In this document: one piece after another, positions 55,451 to 62,929 of the stretch
How the letters are laid out: each line of letters begins with the position of its first letter
Numbering within the stretch: position 1 is the stretch's first letter
Assembly: GCF_012027645.1 (NCBI RefSeq)
Contig: NZ_SNUU01000001.1
Coordinates: 1,054,001 to 1,118,000, forward strand
Direction of reading: 5' to 3'
Length of the DNA: 64,000 nucleotides
Source: Thermococcus sp. 18S1
GTDB taxonomy: Archaea > Methanobacteriota_B > Thermococci > Thermococcales > Thermococcaceae
Program-made: the position numbers and the translations under genes
The notes under the pieces: model-generated
What the model saw: only the letters and a program-made list of their open reading frames with translations
Told to the model about the DNA's origin: nothing
The model's database searches: none

Positions 55451-55963
55451 ATGCGTACTGGTGAAACCGTGAGGGACGACACCTTCAGTGTCCTGCAGGA
55501 GTTTATATCGCCCCGGGAAGCGTTCGAACAGCTAGACCTTCTCGCCCCGCACTTTATCGGCAGAGATGCGACGGCAGAGACGGTCATACTGAGCGTTAAG
55601 TACGAGGAGCTGATGCTACAACTGGAAGGGCTACTGGAAGACGCTGACAGGATAAAGGCCGCCCTCGAGGCCGGCAATATTGACCCCGAGGAGGCGAAGA
55701 TCGAGCTGTTAGACGTGCTATATGGGGTCAGGAATATCATCGGAGAACTAGAAGTCGTCGAGGCCCTACGCGCGAGGTTCGGGGTGGGGTATGTCGAAGT
55801 CCTCAGTGAATACCTCCGGGCCCTGGGGGCAATAGCGTTTGCCGAGCTGGTACAGAAGAACGGGGACGTCGTGTCCAGGGTGAAACAGGAAGTGGCGCAG
55901 AGGTGGGGCATCTATCTTCCTTCCCTAGAAGGGCACCACGACGTGAGGGGAGATGATAGTTGA
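55451..55963 (+). CDS. Hypothetical helical protein of the element
   Basis: Not recognised. 170 residues, mostly helical and acidic: SPREAFEQLDLLAPHFIGRD, LMLQLEGLLEDADRIKAALE, VGYVEVLSEYLRALGAIAFA. The ATG lies 11 bp after the inverted-repeat operator, so repressor binding would block its transcription or translation. It overlaps the next small membrane gene by 11 nt. Confidence 0.6.
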   Translation: MRTGETVRDDTFSVLQEFISPREAFEQLDLLAPHFIGRDATAETVILSVKYEELMLQLEGLLEDADRIKAALEAGNIDPEEAKIELLDVLYGVRNIIGELEVVEALRARFGVGYVEVLSEYLRALGAIAFAELVQKNGDVVSRVKQEVAQRWGIYLPSLEGHHDVRGDDS

Positions 55964-56189
55964 CCGCTCGGTGACCTTCCCTCTTTTTGTTTCAGGGGTA
56001 GCCCTCCTCCTGCTGTCCGCTAGTGTGGGGCCTGCTCTAGCTCACACTGGGTGGTGGCGGACGTTTTTTGTGTTCGTAGCCGGGGAGTCTTTTCTTGTCG
56101 CTGTGATAAGCCTCCGAGTGGCACTGTGGAACTACCGGCTGAGGAGACTGGTCTACGGCCCAATAATCCCGAAACGAAAAAGGTGGTAG
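55953..56189 (+). CDS. Small membrane protein of the element
   Basis: 78 residues with two hydrophobic helices (FPLFVSGVALLLLSASVGPAL and FFVFVAGESFLVAVISLRVAL split by HTGWWRT) and a basic C-terminal tail (RLRRLVYGPIIPKRKRW). The ATG is preceded by GTGAGGGGAG and overlaps the upstream gene, so the two are coupled. The function is unknown; a holin-like or membrane anchor role is possible. Confidence 0.55.
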   Translation: MIVDRSVTFPLFVSGVALLLLSASVGPALAHTGWWRTFFVFVAGESFLVAVISLRVALWNYRLRRLVYGPIIPKRKRW

Positions 56190-56205
56190 TAGTTATGGTG
56201 TCTCT

Positions 56206-56228
56206 GGACGTTTCTCTCCTGAACGTCC
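56206..56228. promoter_or_regulatory. Hairpin upstream of the tRNA-like sequence
   Basis: GGACGTT (56206-56212) and AACGTCC (56222-56228) form a perfect 7-bp stem with a 9-nt loop, 13 bp before the tRNA-Gly-like copy. It may be a processing signal, an operator or a terminator of the preceding gene. Confidence 0.4.
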
Positions 56229-56241
56229 ACTGGCTTGAACT

Positions 56242-56317
56242 GCGGTGGTGGTCTAGCCTGGTCTAGGACAGCGGGCTGGCGCGGCGGTGGCCCGGGCGGG
56301 CGTTGTTTTACCACCAG
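56242..56317 (+). pseudogene. Degenerate tRNA-Gly-like sequence inside the element
   Basis: The first 55 bases match tRNA-Gly(GCC) at 49 positions; positions 1-33 differ at one base only (A9 to G). Later changes are C or A to G and destroy the anticodon stem. A CCACC at 56311-56315 can still pair with GGTGG of the 5' end, giving a tRNA-sized unit of 76 nt. It lies on the strand opposite to the real tRNA-Gly gene, 350 bp away. The well-conserved part is the half that the att site does not carry. Confidence 0.6.
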
Positions 56318-56329
56318 AACTGTAATATA

Positions 56330-56347
56330 GTTGTACAGCAGTTGTAC
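56330..56347. promoter_or_regulatory. GTTGTAC repeats before the integrase start
   Basis: GTTGTAC occurs at 56330-56336 and 56341-56347 (11-bp period), and GTACA/TGTAC form an inverted repeat inside. They lie 14 bp before the integrase ATG next to TAATATAG, as expected of a repressor site controlling integrase. Confidence 0.45.
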
Positions 56348-56360
56348 TGGCTGGTGGTAT

Positions 56361-56705
56361 ATGGTGAAAGCCCGGTTCTCACGTTCCCGGTCTAAGGGAT
56401 ATACGTACGCTTACTGCCGTCTCAAGGATACGGAGCTGATAGGAAAGACCTTCGAGGTGATAAAGGGTGAAGTGGGCGGCAGGACTGTTCTTATCTTCGT
56501 TGAGGAAGAACGAGTTGCACAACAGTTGTGCAAATCGAATGAAGAAAACAGCCTCGTAGAAGTCCTCACGAAGATTTTTTCCCGTAAAACCGGAGGAGAG
56601 CCTAATTCGAAGCCCGTAGAAGTTGCAGAAACCACAGAAGACGTAGAATGGTGCGGTGGCCGGGATTTGAACCCGGGCCAGCGGCGTGGCAGGCCGCTGT
56701 CCTAG
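56361..56705 (+). pseudogene. SSV-type integrase, N-terminal part (split by integration)
   Basis: Starts ATG 56361 after CTGGTGGTAT: MVKARFSRSRSKGYTYAYCR, then IGKTFEVIKGEVGGRTVLIF and VEVLTKIFSRKTGGEPNSKP. It enters the att core at EWCGGRDLNPGQRRGR and runs only three residues beyond it before a stop in the tRNA gene. The frame at att equals that of the left-end part, so circularisation restores 390 residues. A perfect 19-bp palindrome (TTGCACAAC A GTTGTGCAA, 56515-56533) lies within it. Confidence 0.85.
56644..56694. repeat. attR: 51-bp repeat within tRNA-Gly
   Basis: The second copy of the 51-bp repeat. It covers tRNA-Gly positions 33 to the 3' end plus CCA and five flanking bases. Here the tRNA gene is intact, so the element rebuilt the 3' half of the gene on entry. 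Confidence 0.92.
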
Positions 56706-56726
56706 ACCAGGCTAGACTACCACCGC
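56649..56726 (-). tRNA. tRNA-Gly (GCC anticodon), integration target
   Basis: The minus-strand acceptor GCGGTGG pairs with CCACCGC, with A discriminator and encoded CCA. The anticodon arm GCGGC CTGCCAC GCCGC gives GCC. The T arm is CCGGGTTCAAATCCCGG. The gene is intact, and its 3' part (from the anticodon loop) is duplicated at the left end of the element. Confidence 0.96.
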
Positions 56727-56832
56727 ATTCCGCGGCCCGTTACATACTCACCTGCGGTTGATTTATAAATCTTTCGGTCCCGAGGGACGGTTAAATTTAT
56801 AAAGCGTTCTCGGGAAGGTTTAGCTGGCAAGT

Positions 56833-56910
56833 GCCCCGGTGGCCTAGTCTGGATAGGGCGCAAGGCTGCGGACCTTGAGGTCCGGGGTTCGAATCCCCGC
56901 CGGGGCGCCA
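56833..56910 (+). tRNA. tRNA-Arg (GCG anticodon)
   Basis: The acceptor GCCCCGG pairs with CCGGGGC, with G discriminator and encoded CCA. The anticodon arm CAAGG CTGCGGA CCTTG gives GCG. The T arm CGGGGTTCGAATCCCCG is canonical. A hairpin repeat begins three bases after the CCA. It is divergent from tRNA-Gly across an AT-rich promoter region with TTTATAAA-like boxes. Confidence 0.95.
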
Positions 56911-57402
56911 CAGAAACTTTTGCCAAGCAAAAGTTCATCAAAGTCAGCAGCTCCTTTTCATGGCTCAATTCTGTGTGATTTCTTATCAATTGGCTGTTTT
57001 AAAGTTGAGAACTTTTCAAGTTTTGCTCTTTGAGTGTGGGTTTAACTTTAAAATCAACGCCCGAAGGGCGTCAAGAGGGAAGTAAACCCTCTGTTATGGT
57101 TTTTGTATGATGCGTTCTCTTCTAAAAATGTGGGGGGGCTTGTAGGCAAGATCTCTTTCATCCGAGCCTTTATATGGAGAGTTACGAACTTTTGGTGAGA
57201 CCTTTGGAAAAAGCTTCCTTCCCAAGGAGCGCTGGCGGAGGATCAAATGCATTTTCTATACTGTTTCCAGGCAGGTTTTAATTTTAAGTTGTTGTCGCCT
57301 GTTGGATGGTTTCGGTATCTAAAGGTGCCCTGAGGGTTCTAAATAAGAGAAAAGAAATTTTTGCGAGCGTTTCAGGAAAACAACAAAACAAAAACTTGGG
57401 TG
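56911..57402. other. Gene-free 492-bp region with a composite repeat
   Basis: No convincing gene on either strand. The left 330 bp hold copy 5 of the composite repeat; the rest is AT-rich flank before the convergent end of the uridine phosphorylase gene. Confidence 0.65.
56913..57240. repeat. Composite structured repeat, copy 5 (degenerate right arm)
   Basis: The left hairpin AACTTTTGC CAA GCAAAAGTT is followed by CATCAAAGTCAGCAGCTCC. The centre GGGTTTAACTTTAAAATC is followed by ACGCCC GAA GGGCGT (57057-57071) and AAGTAAACCC (57080-57089). The right arm AGACCTTTGGAAAAAGCTTCC is recognisable but decayed. It directly follows tRNA-Arg. Confidence 0.55.
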
Positions 57403-58239
57403 TCAAACCCTTCTCAGTCCTGGGAACCAGACCTTCTTCCCGGCCTTCTCCTTCTCCTCGTCCCACTCCGCGAGTATCTTTACGGCCTCGCTGGCAACGA
57501 GAGCCGCTTCCTTCTCTCCGGCCTTGCCAAACTCGTTGGTCACCCTGTTGGCGAAGACGGAGCAGACGCAGCCGGCCCTCAGCCCGTAGATGCTGGAAAG
57601 CGTGTAGAGCGTCGCCGCCTCCATCTCGAAGTTGGTGACGTTGGCCTGCCTCAAGTCATCCATTATGTGCTTTGCGAAGCTAGGGAAGTAGCCCTTGAGT
57701 CCCGGCCTCCCCTGGCCGAGGTAGAAGCTGTCGGTCGAGGCCGTTATGCCGAGGTGATAGCGCACACCCAAAGTCTCCGCGGCCTCGATGAGCGCTAGAG
57801 TAACCTCGAGGTCCGCAACCGCCGGATACTCGACGCGGACGTACTGCTTTGAAGTCCCTTCAAGCCTAACCGCTGCCTTTGCTATGATCAGGTCCCCTAT
57901 CTCCATGCCCGGCTGGATTGCACCGGTTGAGCCGACCCTTATGAAGGTGTCTGCGCCTATTGCGGCAAGCTCCTCTATGGCTATCGCCGTTGATGGGCCG
58001 CCTATTCCTGTCGAGGTAACGCTTATGGGGACCCCCTTATACTTGCCGGTGTGCGTTCTGTATTCCCTGTGGAAGGCTATCTCCCTAGCCTCGTCCCAGA
58101 GGGAGCTTATCTTCGGCACCCTCTCAGGATCGCCGGGGAGCAGAACGTACCTCGAAACGTCCCCCGGCTTGCACGCAATATGGTACTGATAGCCCTCTTC
58201 CGTCTGAGGTCTGTCCGCTGAAACGAACTTTTCCACCAT
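57403..58239 (-). CDS. udp: Uridine phosphorylase
   Basis: 278 residues: YVLLPGDPERVPKISSLWDE, FIRVGSTGAIQPGMEIGDLI (phosphate and ribose site) and TNFEMEAATLYTLSSIYGLR. It splits uridine to uracil and ribose-1-phosphate, feeding the archaeal AMP/pentose salvage route. ATG 58239 (MVEKFVSADRPQTEEGYQYH) follows AGGTGGTTGCC; an upstream in-frame ATG near 58269 lacks a ribosome binding site. It is divergent from the threonine-synthase-like gene. Confidence 0.92.
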   Translation of the reverse strand: MVEKFVSADRPQTEEGYQYHIACKPGDVSRYVLLPGDPERVPKISSLWDEAREIAFHREYRTHTGKYKGVPISVTSTGIGGPSTAIAIEELAAIGADTFIRVGSTGAIQPGMEIGDLIIAKAAVRLEGTSKQYVRVEYPAVADLEVTLALIEAAETLGVRYHLGITASTDSFYLGQGRPGLKGYFPSFAKHIMDDLRQANVTNFEMEAATLYTLSSIYGLRAGCVCSVFANRVTNEFGKAGEKEAALVASEAVKILAEWDEEKEKAGKKVWFPGLRRV

Positions 58240-58309
58240 GGCAACCACCTTTTTATTGACCTGTGCCATAGATATCAACGCACGCCCTAAAAAGTCTTGG
58301 GTGGTTCCG

Positions 58310-59377
58310 GTGCTGGTATGCTCTAAATGCGGGAGGGAATACCCCGAAGAATTCAGGCTAACCTGCGAATGCGGGGGCACGCTGCTGGTCAGGCGTGAAC
58401 TTCCCCTAGACTTCAGCGATGCCCTCACCGGATATCTCGATATGAGAAGGTACCTGAGGCTCCTTCCGGTTTCTGAAGGGCATCTCCCAGAACTGGCTCC
58501 CGCGATAACTCCCGTCTCCAAACTCGATATCGGAGGTGTAACAACTTTCTTCAAGCTCGAATACCTCCAGCCGACTGGCTCATTTAAGGACAGGGGCACC
58601 TGGGTGACTGTGGCGAAGCTGAGAGAGGAGGGCATCGCCGAGGTAGTCCTCGACAGCTCCGGTAACGCGGCGATAAGCCTGGCCGCCTTTGCAAGGAGTG
58701 CCGGAATAAAGGCCCATCTCTTCGTCCCGGCTCACACAAGCCCCGGAAAGCTGACCCTCCTGGAGAAGCTGGGGGCGGAGCTTCACATCGTCAACGGCGA
58801 TAGAATGACCGTTCACCGGGAGGCCGTGCGCTTCTCTGAAGGGAAAGGGCTACCCTACGTTTCCCACTGGCTCAACCCCTACTTCCTTGAAGGAACCAAG
58901 ACCGCCGCCTTCGAGGCATACGAGCAACTCGGCGTTCCCGACTACGTTATTGCTCCGGCCGGAAGCGGAACGCTCTTCCTCGGTCTCTGGAAGGGATTCT
59001 CAGAACTCAAAGGCATGGGAGAAATCGATGAACTCCCCATCTTTGCCGCCGTCCAGGCTTCGGGCTACGAGAGCCTCTGCGAGCGTTCCTCGGTTAAAAG
59101 CCATCTCGCGGAGGGGATAGCGATAACCGAGCCTCCTCGGCTGGAGGAGATGAAAGCAGTTCTTGACGAAACCGGGGGGATATGTGTAAGCGTCGGAGAT
59201 TCTGAAATAGCGCGCGCTTTGAAATGGCTCTGGGAGAGGGGCTTCATGGTGGAGCCGACCTCCGCAGTGGTTCTCGCAGCCCTGTGGAGGCTCCAGGAGA
59301 GCGGTTTCATCTCATCTGGCTCAAGGGTTCTCCTTCCGCTCACCGGCTCAGGGCTGAAGATGGTTGAAGGTATTTAA
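58310..59377 (+). CDS. thrC: Threonine synthase-like PLP enzyme
   Basis: 355 residues from GTG 58310 (GGGTGG 6 nt upstream). An N-terminal zinc-ribbon-like CSKCGREY...CECGG precedes the fold-type II PLP core: EYLQPTGSFKDRGTWVTVAK has the Schiff-base Lys, LDSSGNAAISLAAFA is the phosphate/serine loop and APAGSGTLFLGLWKG the glycine loop. It probably converts O-phosphohomoserine to threonine; threonine dehydratase or cysteate-synthase-like roles are alternatives. Confidence 0.8.
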   Translation: MLVCSKCGREYPEEFRLTCECGGTLLVRRELPLDFSDALTGYLDMRRYLRLLPVSEGHLPELAPAITPVSKLDIGGVTTFFKLEYLQPTGSFKDRGTWVTVAKLREEGIAEVVLDSSGNAAISLAAFARSAGIKAHLFVPAHTSPGKLTLLEKLGAELHIVNGDRMTVHREAVRFSEGKGLPYVSHWLNPYFLEGTKTAAFEAYEQLGVPDYVIAPAGSGTLFLGLWKGFSELKGMGEIDELPIFAAVQASGYESLCERSSVKSHLAEGIAITEPPRLEEMKAVLDETGGICVSVGDSEIARALKWLWERGFMVEPTSAVVLAALWRLQESGFISSGSRVLLPLTGSGLKMVEGI

Positions 59378-59411
59378 GGGTTGAATCCCAAGAACCGCTG
59401 GAGGTGGGAGA

Positions 59412-60293
59412 ATGGCTGAGGTGAGATACCCCGCCGTTGCAGGCAGCTTCTACCCGTCGGGCGAAGCGCTCATCGAGATGCTGGAGGAGTTCTTCAACGA
59501 TCTCGGCGAGGAGGGAAGCGAGAGGAGGATTACTGCCGGCGTTGCGCCCCACGCGGGCTACGTCTTCTCGGGCTACACAGCTTCGAGGACGTACAAGGCC
59601 ATCTTCGAGGACGGCCTGCCGGAGACCTTTGTAATCCTCGGCCCGAACCATACCGGCCTCGGCTCTCCGATAGCGATCTATCCCTCAGGAAAATGGCGCA
59701 CACCCCTCGGCGACATCGATGTTGATTCCGAGATGGCCAAGACCATAGCGAAGCTCTCAGGAATAGCTGACTTGGACGAGCTTGCCCACGAATACGAGCA
59801 CTCGATAGAGGTCCAGCTTCCCTTCATCCAGTACCTCGCCGAGCTCGCCGGTAAAGAAGTTAGAATCGTGCCGATAGCCCTCGGCATTCAGGACGAGGAG
59901 GTTTCCGAAGACCTCGGAAAGGCCGTCTTTGAAGCGAGCGAGGAGCTTGGTAGGGACGTTATTGTCGTAGCGAGCACCGACTTCATGCACTACGGCCCGA
60001 TGTACGGCTACGTGCCCTTCAGGGCGAGGGCGAGCGAGCTTCCCCACAGGATAAAGGAGTGGGATTTCAGGGTGATAAGGAGAATCCTCGACTTCGACGT
60101 TAGGGGCATGTTCAGGGAGCTCCACGAGATGAACCACACCATGTGCGGGCCTGGAGGAGTCGGAACGGCGATGGTTTACTCCCGCCTTGTCGGAGCGCTT
60201 GAGGCGGAACTGCTACATTACACGACGAGCTTCGAGGTCAGCCGCTCTACGGATGCCATCGTAGGCTACGCGAGCATCGTGATGAGAAGGTAA
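59412..60293 (+). CDS. MEMO-family protein (AmmeMemoRadiSam system protein B type)
   Basis: 293 residues. The likely metal ligands His, His and Cys are visible in [24 protein letters not shown] and [15 protein letters not shown]. It resembles LigB-like dioxygenases and human MEMO1, which binds copper/iron. The archaeal role is unknown, but it sits directly before the mevalonate-pathway kinases, a neighbourhood often seen in archaea. The ATG follows GGAGGTGGGAGA. Confidence 0.88.
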   Translation: MAEVRYPAVAGSFYPSGEALIEMLEEFFNDLGEEGSERRITAGVAPHAGYVFSGYTASRTYKAIFEDGLPETFVILGPNHTGLGSPIAIYPSGKWRTPLGDIDVDSEMAKTIAKLSGIADLDELAHEYEHSIEVQLPFIQYLAELAGKEVRIVPIALGIQDEEVSEDLGKAVFEASEELGRDVIVVASTDFMHYGPMYGYVPFRARASELPHRIKEWDFRVIRRILDFDVRGMFRELHEMNHTMCGPGGVGTAMVYSRLVGALEAELLHYTTSFEVSRSTDAIVGYASIVMRR

Positions 60294-60344
60294 GACCAAA
60301 AGCCACATAAACTTTCACTTCTTTCTCTTCTGGGAGGGTCAAAG

Positions 60345-61349
60345 ATGAGGGTTCTGGCATCTGCCCCGGCTAAAATTATACTCTTCGGCGAGCACAGCGT
60401 CGTTTACGGCAAGCCCGCGATAGCTGCCGCCATAGACCTCAGAACCTATGTGTGGGCGGAGTTCAATGATAGGGGTGCGATAAAGATAGAGGCCAAGGAC
60501 ATACGCGTTCCGGGCCTTACCGTTTCGTTCTCCGAGGACGAGATTTACTTCGAGAGCGACTACGGTAAAGCTGCCGAGGTTCTCAGCTACGTCCGGCAGG
60601 CGATAGAGCTGGTGAGGGAGGAGGCCGATGCGAACGGTAAGGGTGTAACAGTTTCGATAACATCCCAGATTCCCGTTGGAGCCGGCCTCGGATCATCCGC
60701 CGCCGTGGCTGTAGCCACCATCGGGGCCGTCTCGAAGCTCCTCGGCCTTGAGCTGACCAACGAGGAGATAGGAAAGCTGGGTCATAAGGTCGAGCTCCTC
60801 GTTCAGGGGGCATCGAGCGGTATAGATCCCACCGTATCTGCCATAGGCGGCTTCATCCACTACGAGAAGGGGAACTTCGAGCACCTGCCCTTCATGGAGC
60901 TGCCCATAGTCGTCGGCTACACAGGGTCGAGCGGGTCAACTAAGGAACTGGTGGCCATGGTGAGGAGAACCTACGAGGAGATGCCCGAGGTCATAGAACC
61001 GGTGCTCGTTGCGATGGGCAAGATAGTCGAGAAGGCCCGGGAGGTAATAATCTCCGACCTAGACGAGGAGGTTCGCTTTGAAAAACTCGGACGGCTCATG
61101 AACATCAACCACGGCCTCTTAGACGCCCTTGGAGTTTCAACGAAAAAGCTCAGTGAGCTGGTCTATGCCGCGAGGGTTGCCGGAGCGATAGGGGCGAAGA
61201 TAACCGGCGCCGGCGGTGGCGGCTGCATGTACGCCTTAGCTCCTGAGAACCAGAGTGAAGTCGCGACAGCCATAACGATAGCCGGCGGAACGCCGATGAT
61301 AACGAGGATAAGCCGCGAAGGACTCAGGGTAGAGGAGGTTCTGCCATGA
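60345..61349 (+). CDS. mvk: Mevalonate kinase
   Basis: 334-residue GHMP kinase: [39 protein letters not shown] (ATP-binding glycine loop) and [17 protein letters not shown]. It phosphorylates mevalonate to mevalonate-5-phosphate at the start of archaeal isoprenoid lipid synthesis. The GGGAGGGTCAAAG element precedes the ATG. The stop overlaps the next start by 4 nt (ATGA). Confidence 0.95.
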   Translation: MRVLASAPAKIILFGEHSVVYGKPAIAAAIDLRTYVWAEFNDRGAIKIEAKDIRVPGLTVSFSEDEIYFESDYGKAAEVLSYVRQAIELVREEADANGKGVTVSITSQIPVGAGLGSSAAVAVATIGAVSKLLGLELTNEEIGKLGHKVELLVQGASSGIDPTVSAIGGFIHYEKGNFEHLPFMELPIVVGYTGSSGSTKELVAMVRRTYEEMPEVIEPVLVAMGKIVEKAREVIISDLDEEVRFEKLGRLMNINHGLLDALGVSTKKLSELVYAARVAGAIGAKITGAGGGGCMYALAPENQSEVATAITIAGGTPMITRISREGLRVEEVLP

Positions 61350-62137
61350 TAATCGTCAAAGTTGGCGGCAGCGTCTTCAGCGATAAGAAGGGTGAGCCCG
61401 AGAACTTTGACCACGAAACCGTGGGGAACATAGCCAAGGAGATAGCCAAGTTCTATCCCCGTGAGGACTTCATCATCGTCCATGGAGGAGGGAGCTTTGG
61501 CCACCCCGAGGCAAAAAAGTACGGTATACGGGAAGGCCTCCCCGAAGACTGGGATACCGCCAACTTCAGGAGGATAGGCTTCACCGAGACCCATCAGGCC
61601 ATGCTCCGGGCAAACGCGAACTTCATCAAAGCGTTCGTCCGTGAGGGTCTGCCTGCCTTCTCCGTCTCGACATCCTCCGTCTTCATAACCGAGAACGGTG
61701 AGGTGGCCTACGGAGACCTTGAGGTCGTGGAAAGACTGCTGGAACTCAGGTTCATTCCCGTTCTCTTTGGAGACGTTTCGATAGACCTCGCGAAGGGCAT
61801 AGACATACTCTCCGGCGACCAGATCATCACCTACCTCGCCAAGATGCTTGAGCCGGACAAGGTTATCTTCCTCATGGACGTTGACGGAATCTACGACGGC
61901 AGGCCCGGCGAGGGGAGCCTGATTCAGAACCTCAGCAGGGCGGAGATAGATTCCCTCCTCGAAAGGCTCCACTGCATGGCGGCTGGAACCGACGTCACCG
62001 GCGGAATCTGCAACAAGCTGAGGGAGGCGAAGAAGATAGCCGAGCACTCGGAGGTCTGGTTCGTCAACGGAAAGGTTCCGGAAAGGCTGAGTGGGGCGAT
62101 AAGGGGCGACGGCTTTGGAACGAGAATCAAAAGGTAA
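61346..62137 (+). CDS. ipk: Isopentenyl phosphate kinase
   Basis: A 263-residue amino-acid-kinase-fold enzyme: [40 protein letters not shown] (catalytic His in GGGSFGHP) and [20 protein letters not shown]. It turns isopentenyl phosphate into isopentenyl diphosphate in the archaeal variant mevalonate pathway. Coupled to mevalonate kinase by a 4-nt overlap. Confidence 0.95.
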   Translation: MIIVKVGGSVFSDKKGEPENFDHETVGNIAKEIAKFYPREDFIIVHGGGSFGHPEAKKYGIREGLPEDWDTANFRRIGFTETHQAMLRANANFIKAFVREGLPAFSVSTSSVFITENGEVAYGDLEVVERLLELRFIPVLFGDVSIDLAKGIDILSGDQIITYLAKMLEPDKVIFLMDVDGIYDGRPGEGSLIQNLSRAEIDSLLERLHCMAAGTDVTGGICNKLREAKKIAEHSEVWFVNGKVPERLSGAIRGDGFGTRIKR

Positions 62138-62194
62138 CGCTCGCAAATCGTAAACTTTTTATTTTCATCTGGTTATTCACCACGGGGATTCAGG

Positions 62195-62929
62195 ATGGCT
62201 AGAAAGGCTCTCGCCGTTGTGCTTATCATTGTGGTCTTCGGATGGGTGTTCCTCGGCATTGAAATGGCCGCCAGAATGGGCGCTCTGAACGACTTCATGG
62301 CCGGCCCGGAGGATCTCAGGGTCACTAGCTCCGTTGCGGAGACATCGAACGGGTCTGTACTCGTCATCGAGTGGCATCTCCAGAGGAAGCCCCTGGAGCG
62401 GCTCCTGAACGGCCGTGACTCGGTGTTCCTGTTCTATCCCTTGGGTGTTCACGTATCCGGAGATGTTTACTCGCTCATAGCAGGCTTTCCTTGGGTGAAC
62501 CTCACGGTTTACCCCATGGGAAGGCAGGTAACCCGGAGCGAGATTTATTATACCATCTGGTACTACGACACCCCCGGCTGGGCCGTTCCGAATGTTGAGA
62601 TGGTGAGGGCGGTCTATCCGGTTCCCCCAAACGTGAGCGGTGGTAGGATAGAAGTTCCCTTTGCGGCAACAAACTGGTCTCTCTGTTCCTCTGTCCCCGT
62701 AATCTTCGCTTACTTTCACGACACCGGCGGAAAGCAGGTAAATCCGGATCACATCGACCTCCGGCCGGAGCTTCATCTCGGCCCGAATTACCCATTCCTC
62801 GGCAACGGCACCCTGGAGGTGCTCTTTGACTTCAACACGACCCAATGGGTCGAACGGTATATGGGGAAGCGCGGCGGCTGGATGGAGGTTAGGATCTTCA
62901 ACGTGACGCTCCCGTGTGAGGGCGGCTGA
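62195..62929 (+). CDS. Hypothetical secreted or membrane-anchored protein
   Basis: Not recognised. 244 residues: MARKALAVVLIIVVFGWVFL is a signal anchor, followed by an extracytoplasmic beta-rich domain with several N-x-S/T sites and aromatic stretches (SEIYYTIWYYDTPGWAVPN). A box A-like TTTTTATTTTC lies about 35 bp upstream. It ends one base before the convergent flavoprotein gene. Confidence 0.6.
   Translation: MARKALAVVLIIVVFGWVFLGIEMAARMGALNDFMAGPEDLRVTSSVAETSNGSVLVIEWHLQRKPLERLLNGRDSVFLFYPLGVHVSGDVYSLIAGFPWVNLTVYPMGRQVTRSEIYYTIWYYDTPGWAVPNVEMVRAVYPVPPNVSGGRIEVPFAATNWSLCSSVPVIFAYFHDTGGKQVNPDHIDLRPELHLGPNYPFLGNGTLEVLFDFNTTQWVERYMGKRGGWMEVRIFNVTLPCEGG

Larger units (their letters stand above)
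45968..56694. mobile_element. Integrated plasmid/virus-like element, SSV-type, in tRNA-Gly(GCC)
   Basis: Bounded by 51-bp direct repeats derived from tRNA-Gly. The circular form would be 10,676 bp. The integrase gene spans attP: its first part lies at the right end and its last part at the left end, in the same frame, the hallmark of SSV-type integration. Cargo: MCM-like helicase, a putative restriction enzyme, AbrB-like regulator, m5C methyltransferase, Mig-type glycosylase, an RHH-like protein and unknown small proteins. No capsid gene is recognised, so it is more plasmid-like than virus-like. Related Thermococcales elements (pTN3, pT26-2, TKV type) use the same integration mode. Confidence 0.9.

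Noticed and set aside
45968-56694. Is the element a virus genome?
   Set aside because: No capsid, portal or packaging ATPase motif was recognised. The cargo is a helicase, a defence module and small unknown proteins, so a plasmid-like nature is preferred, though not proven.
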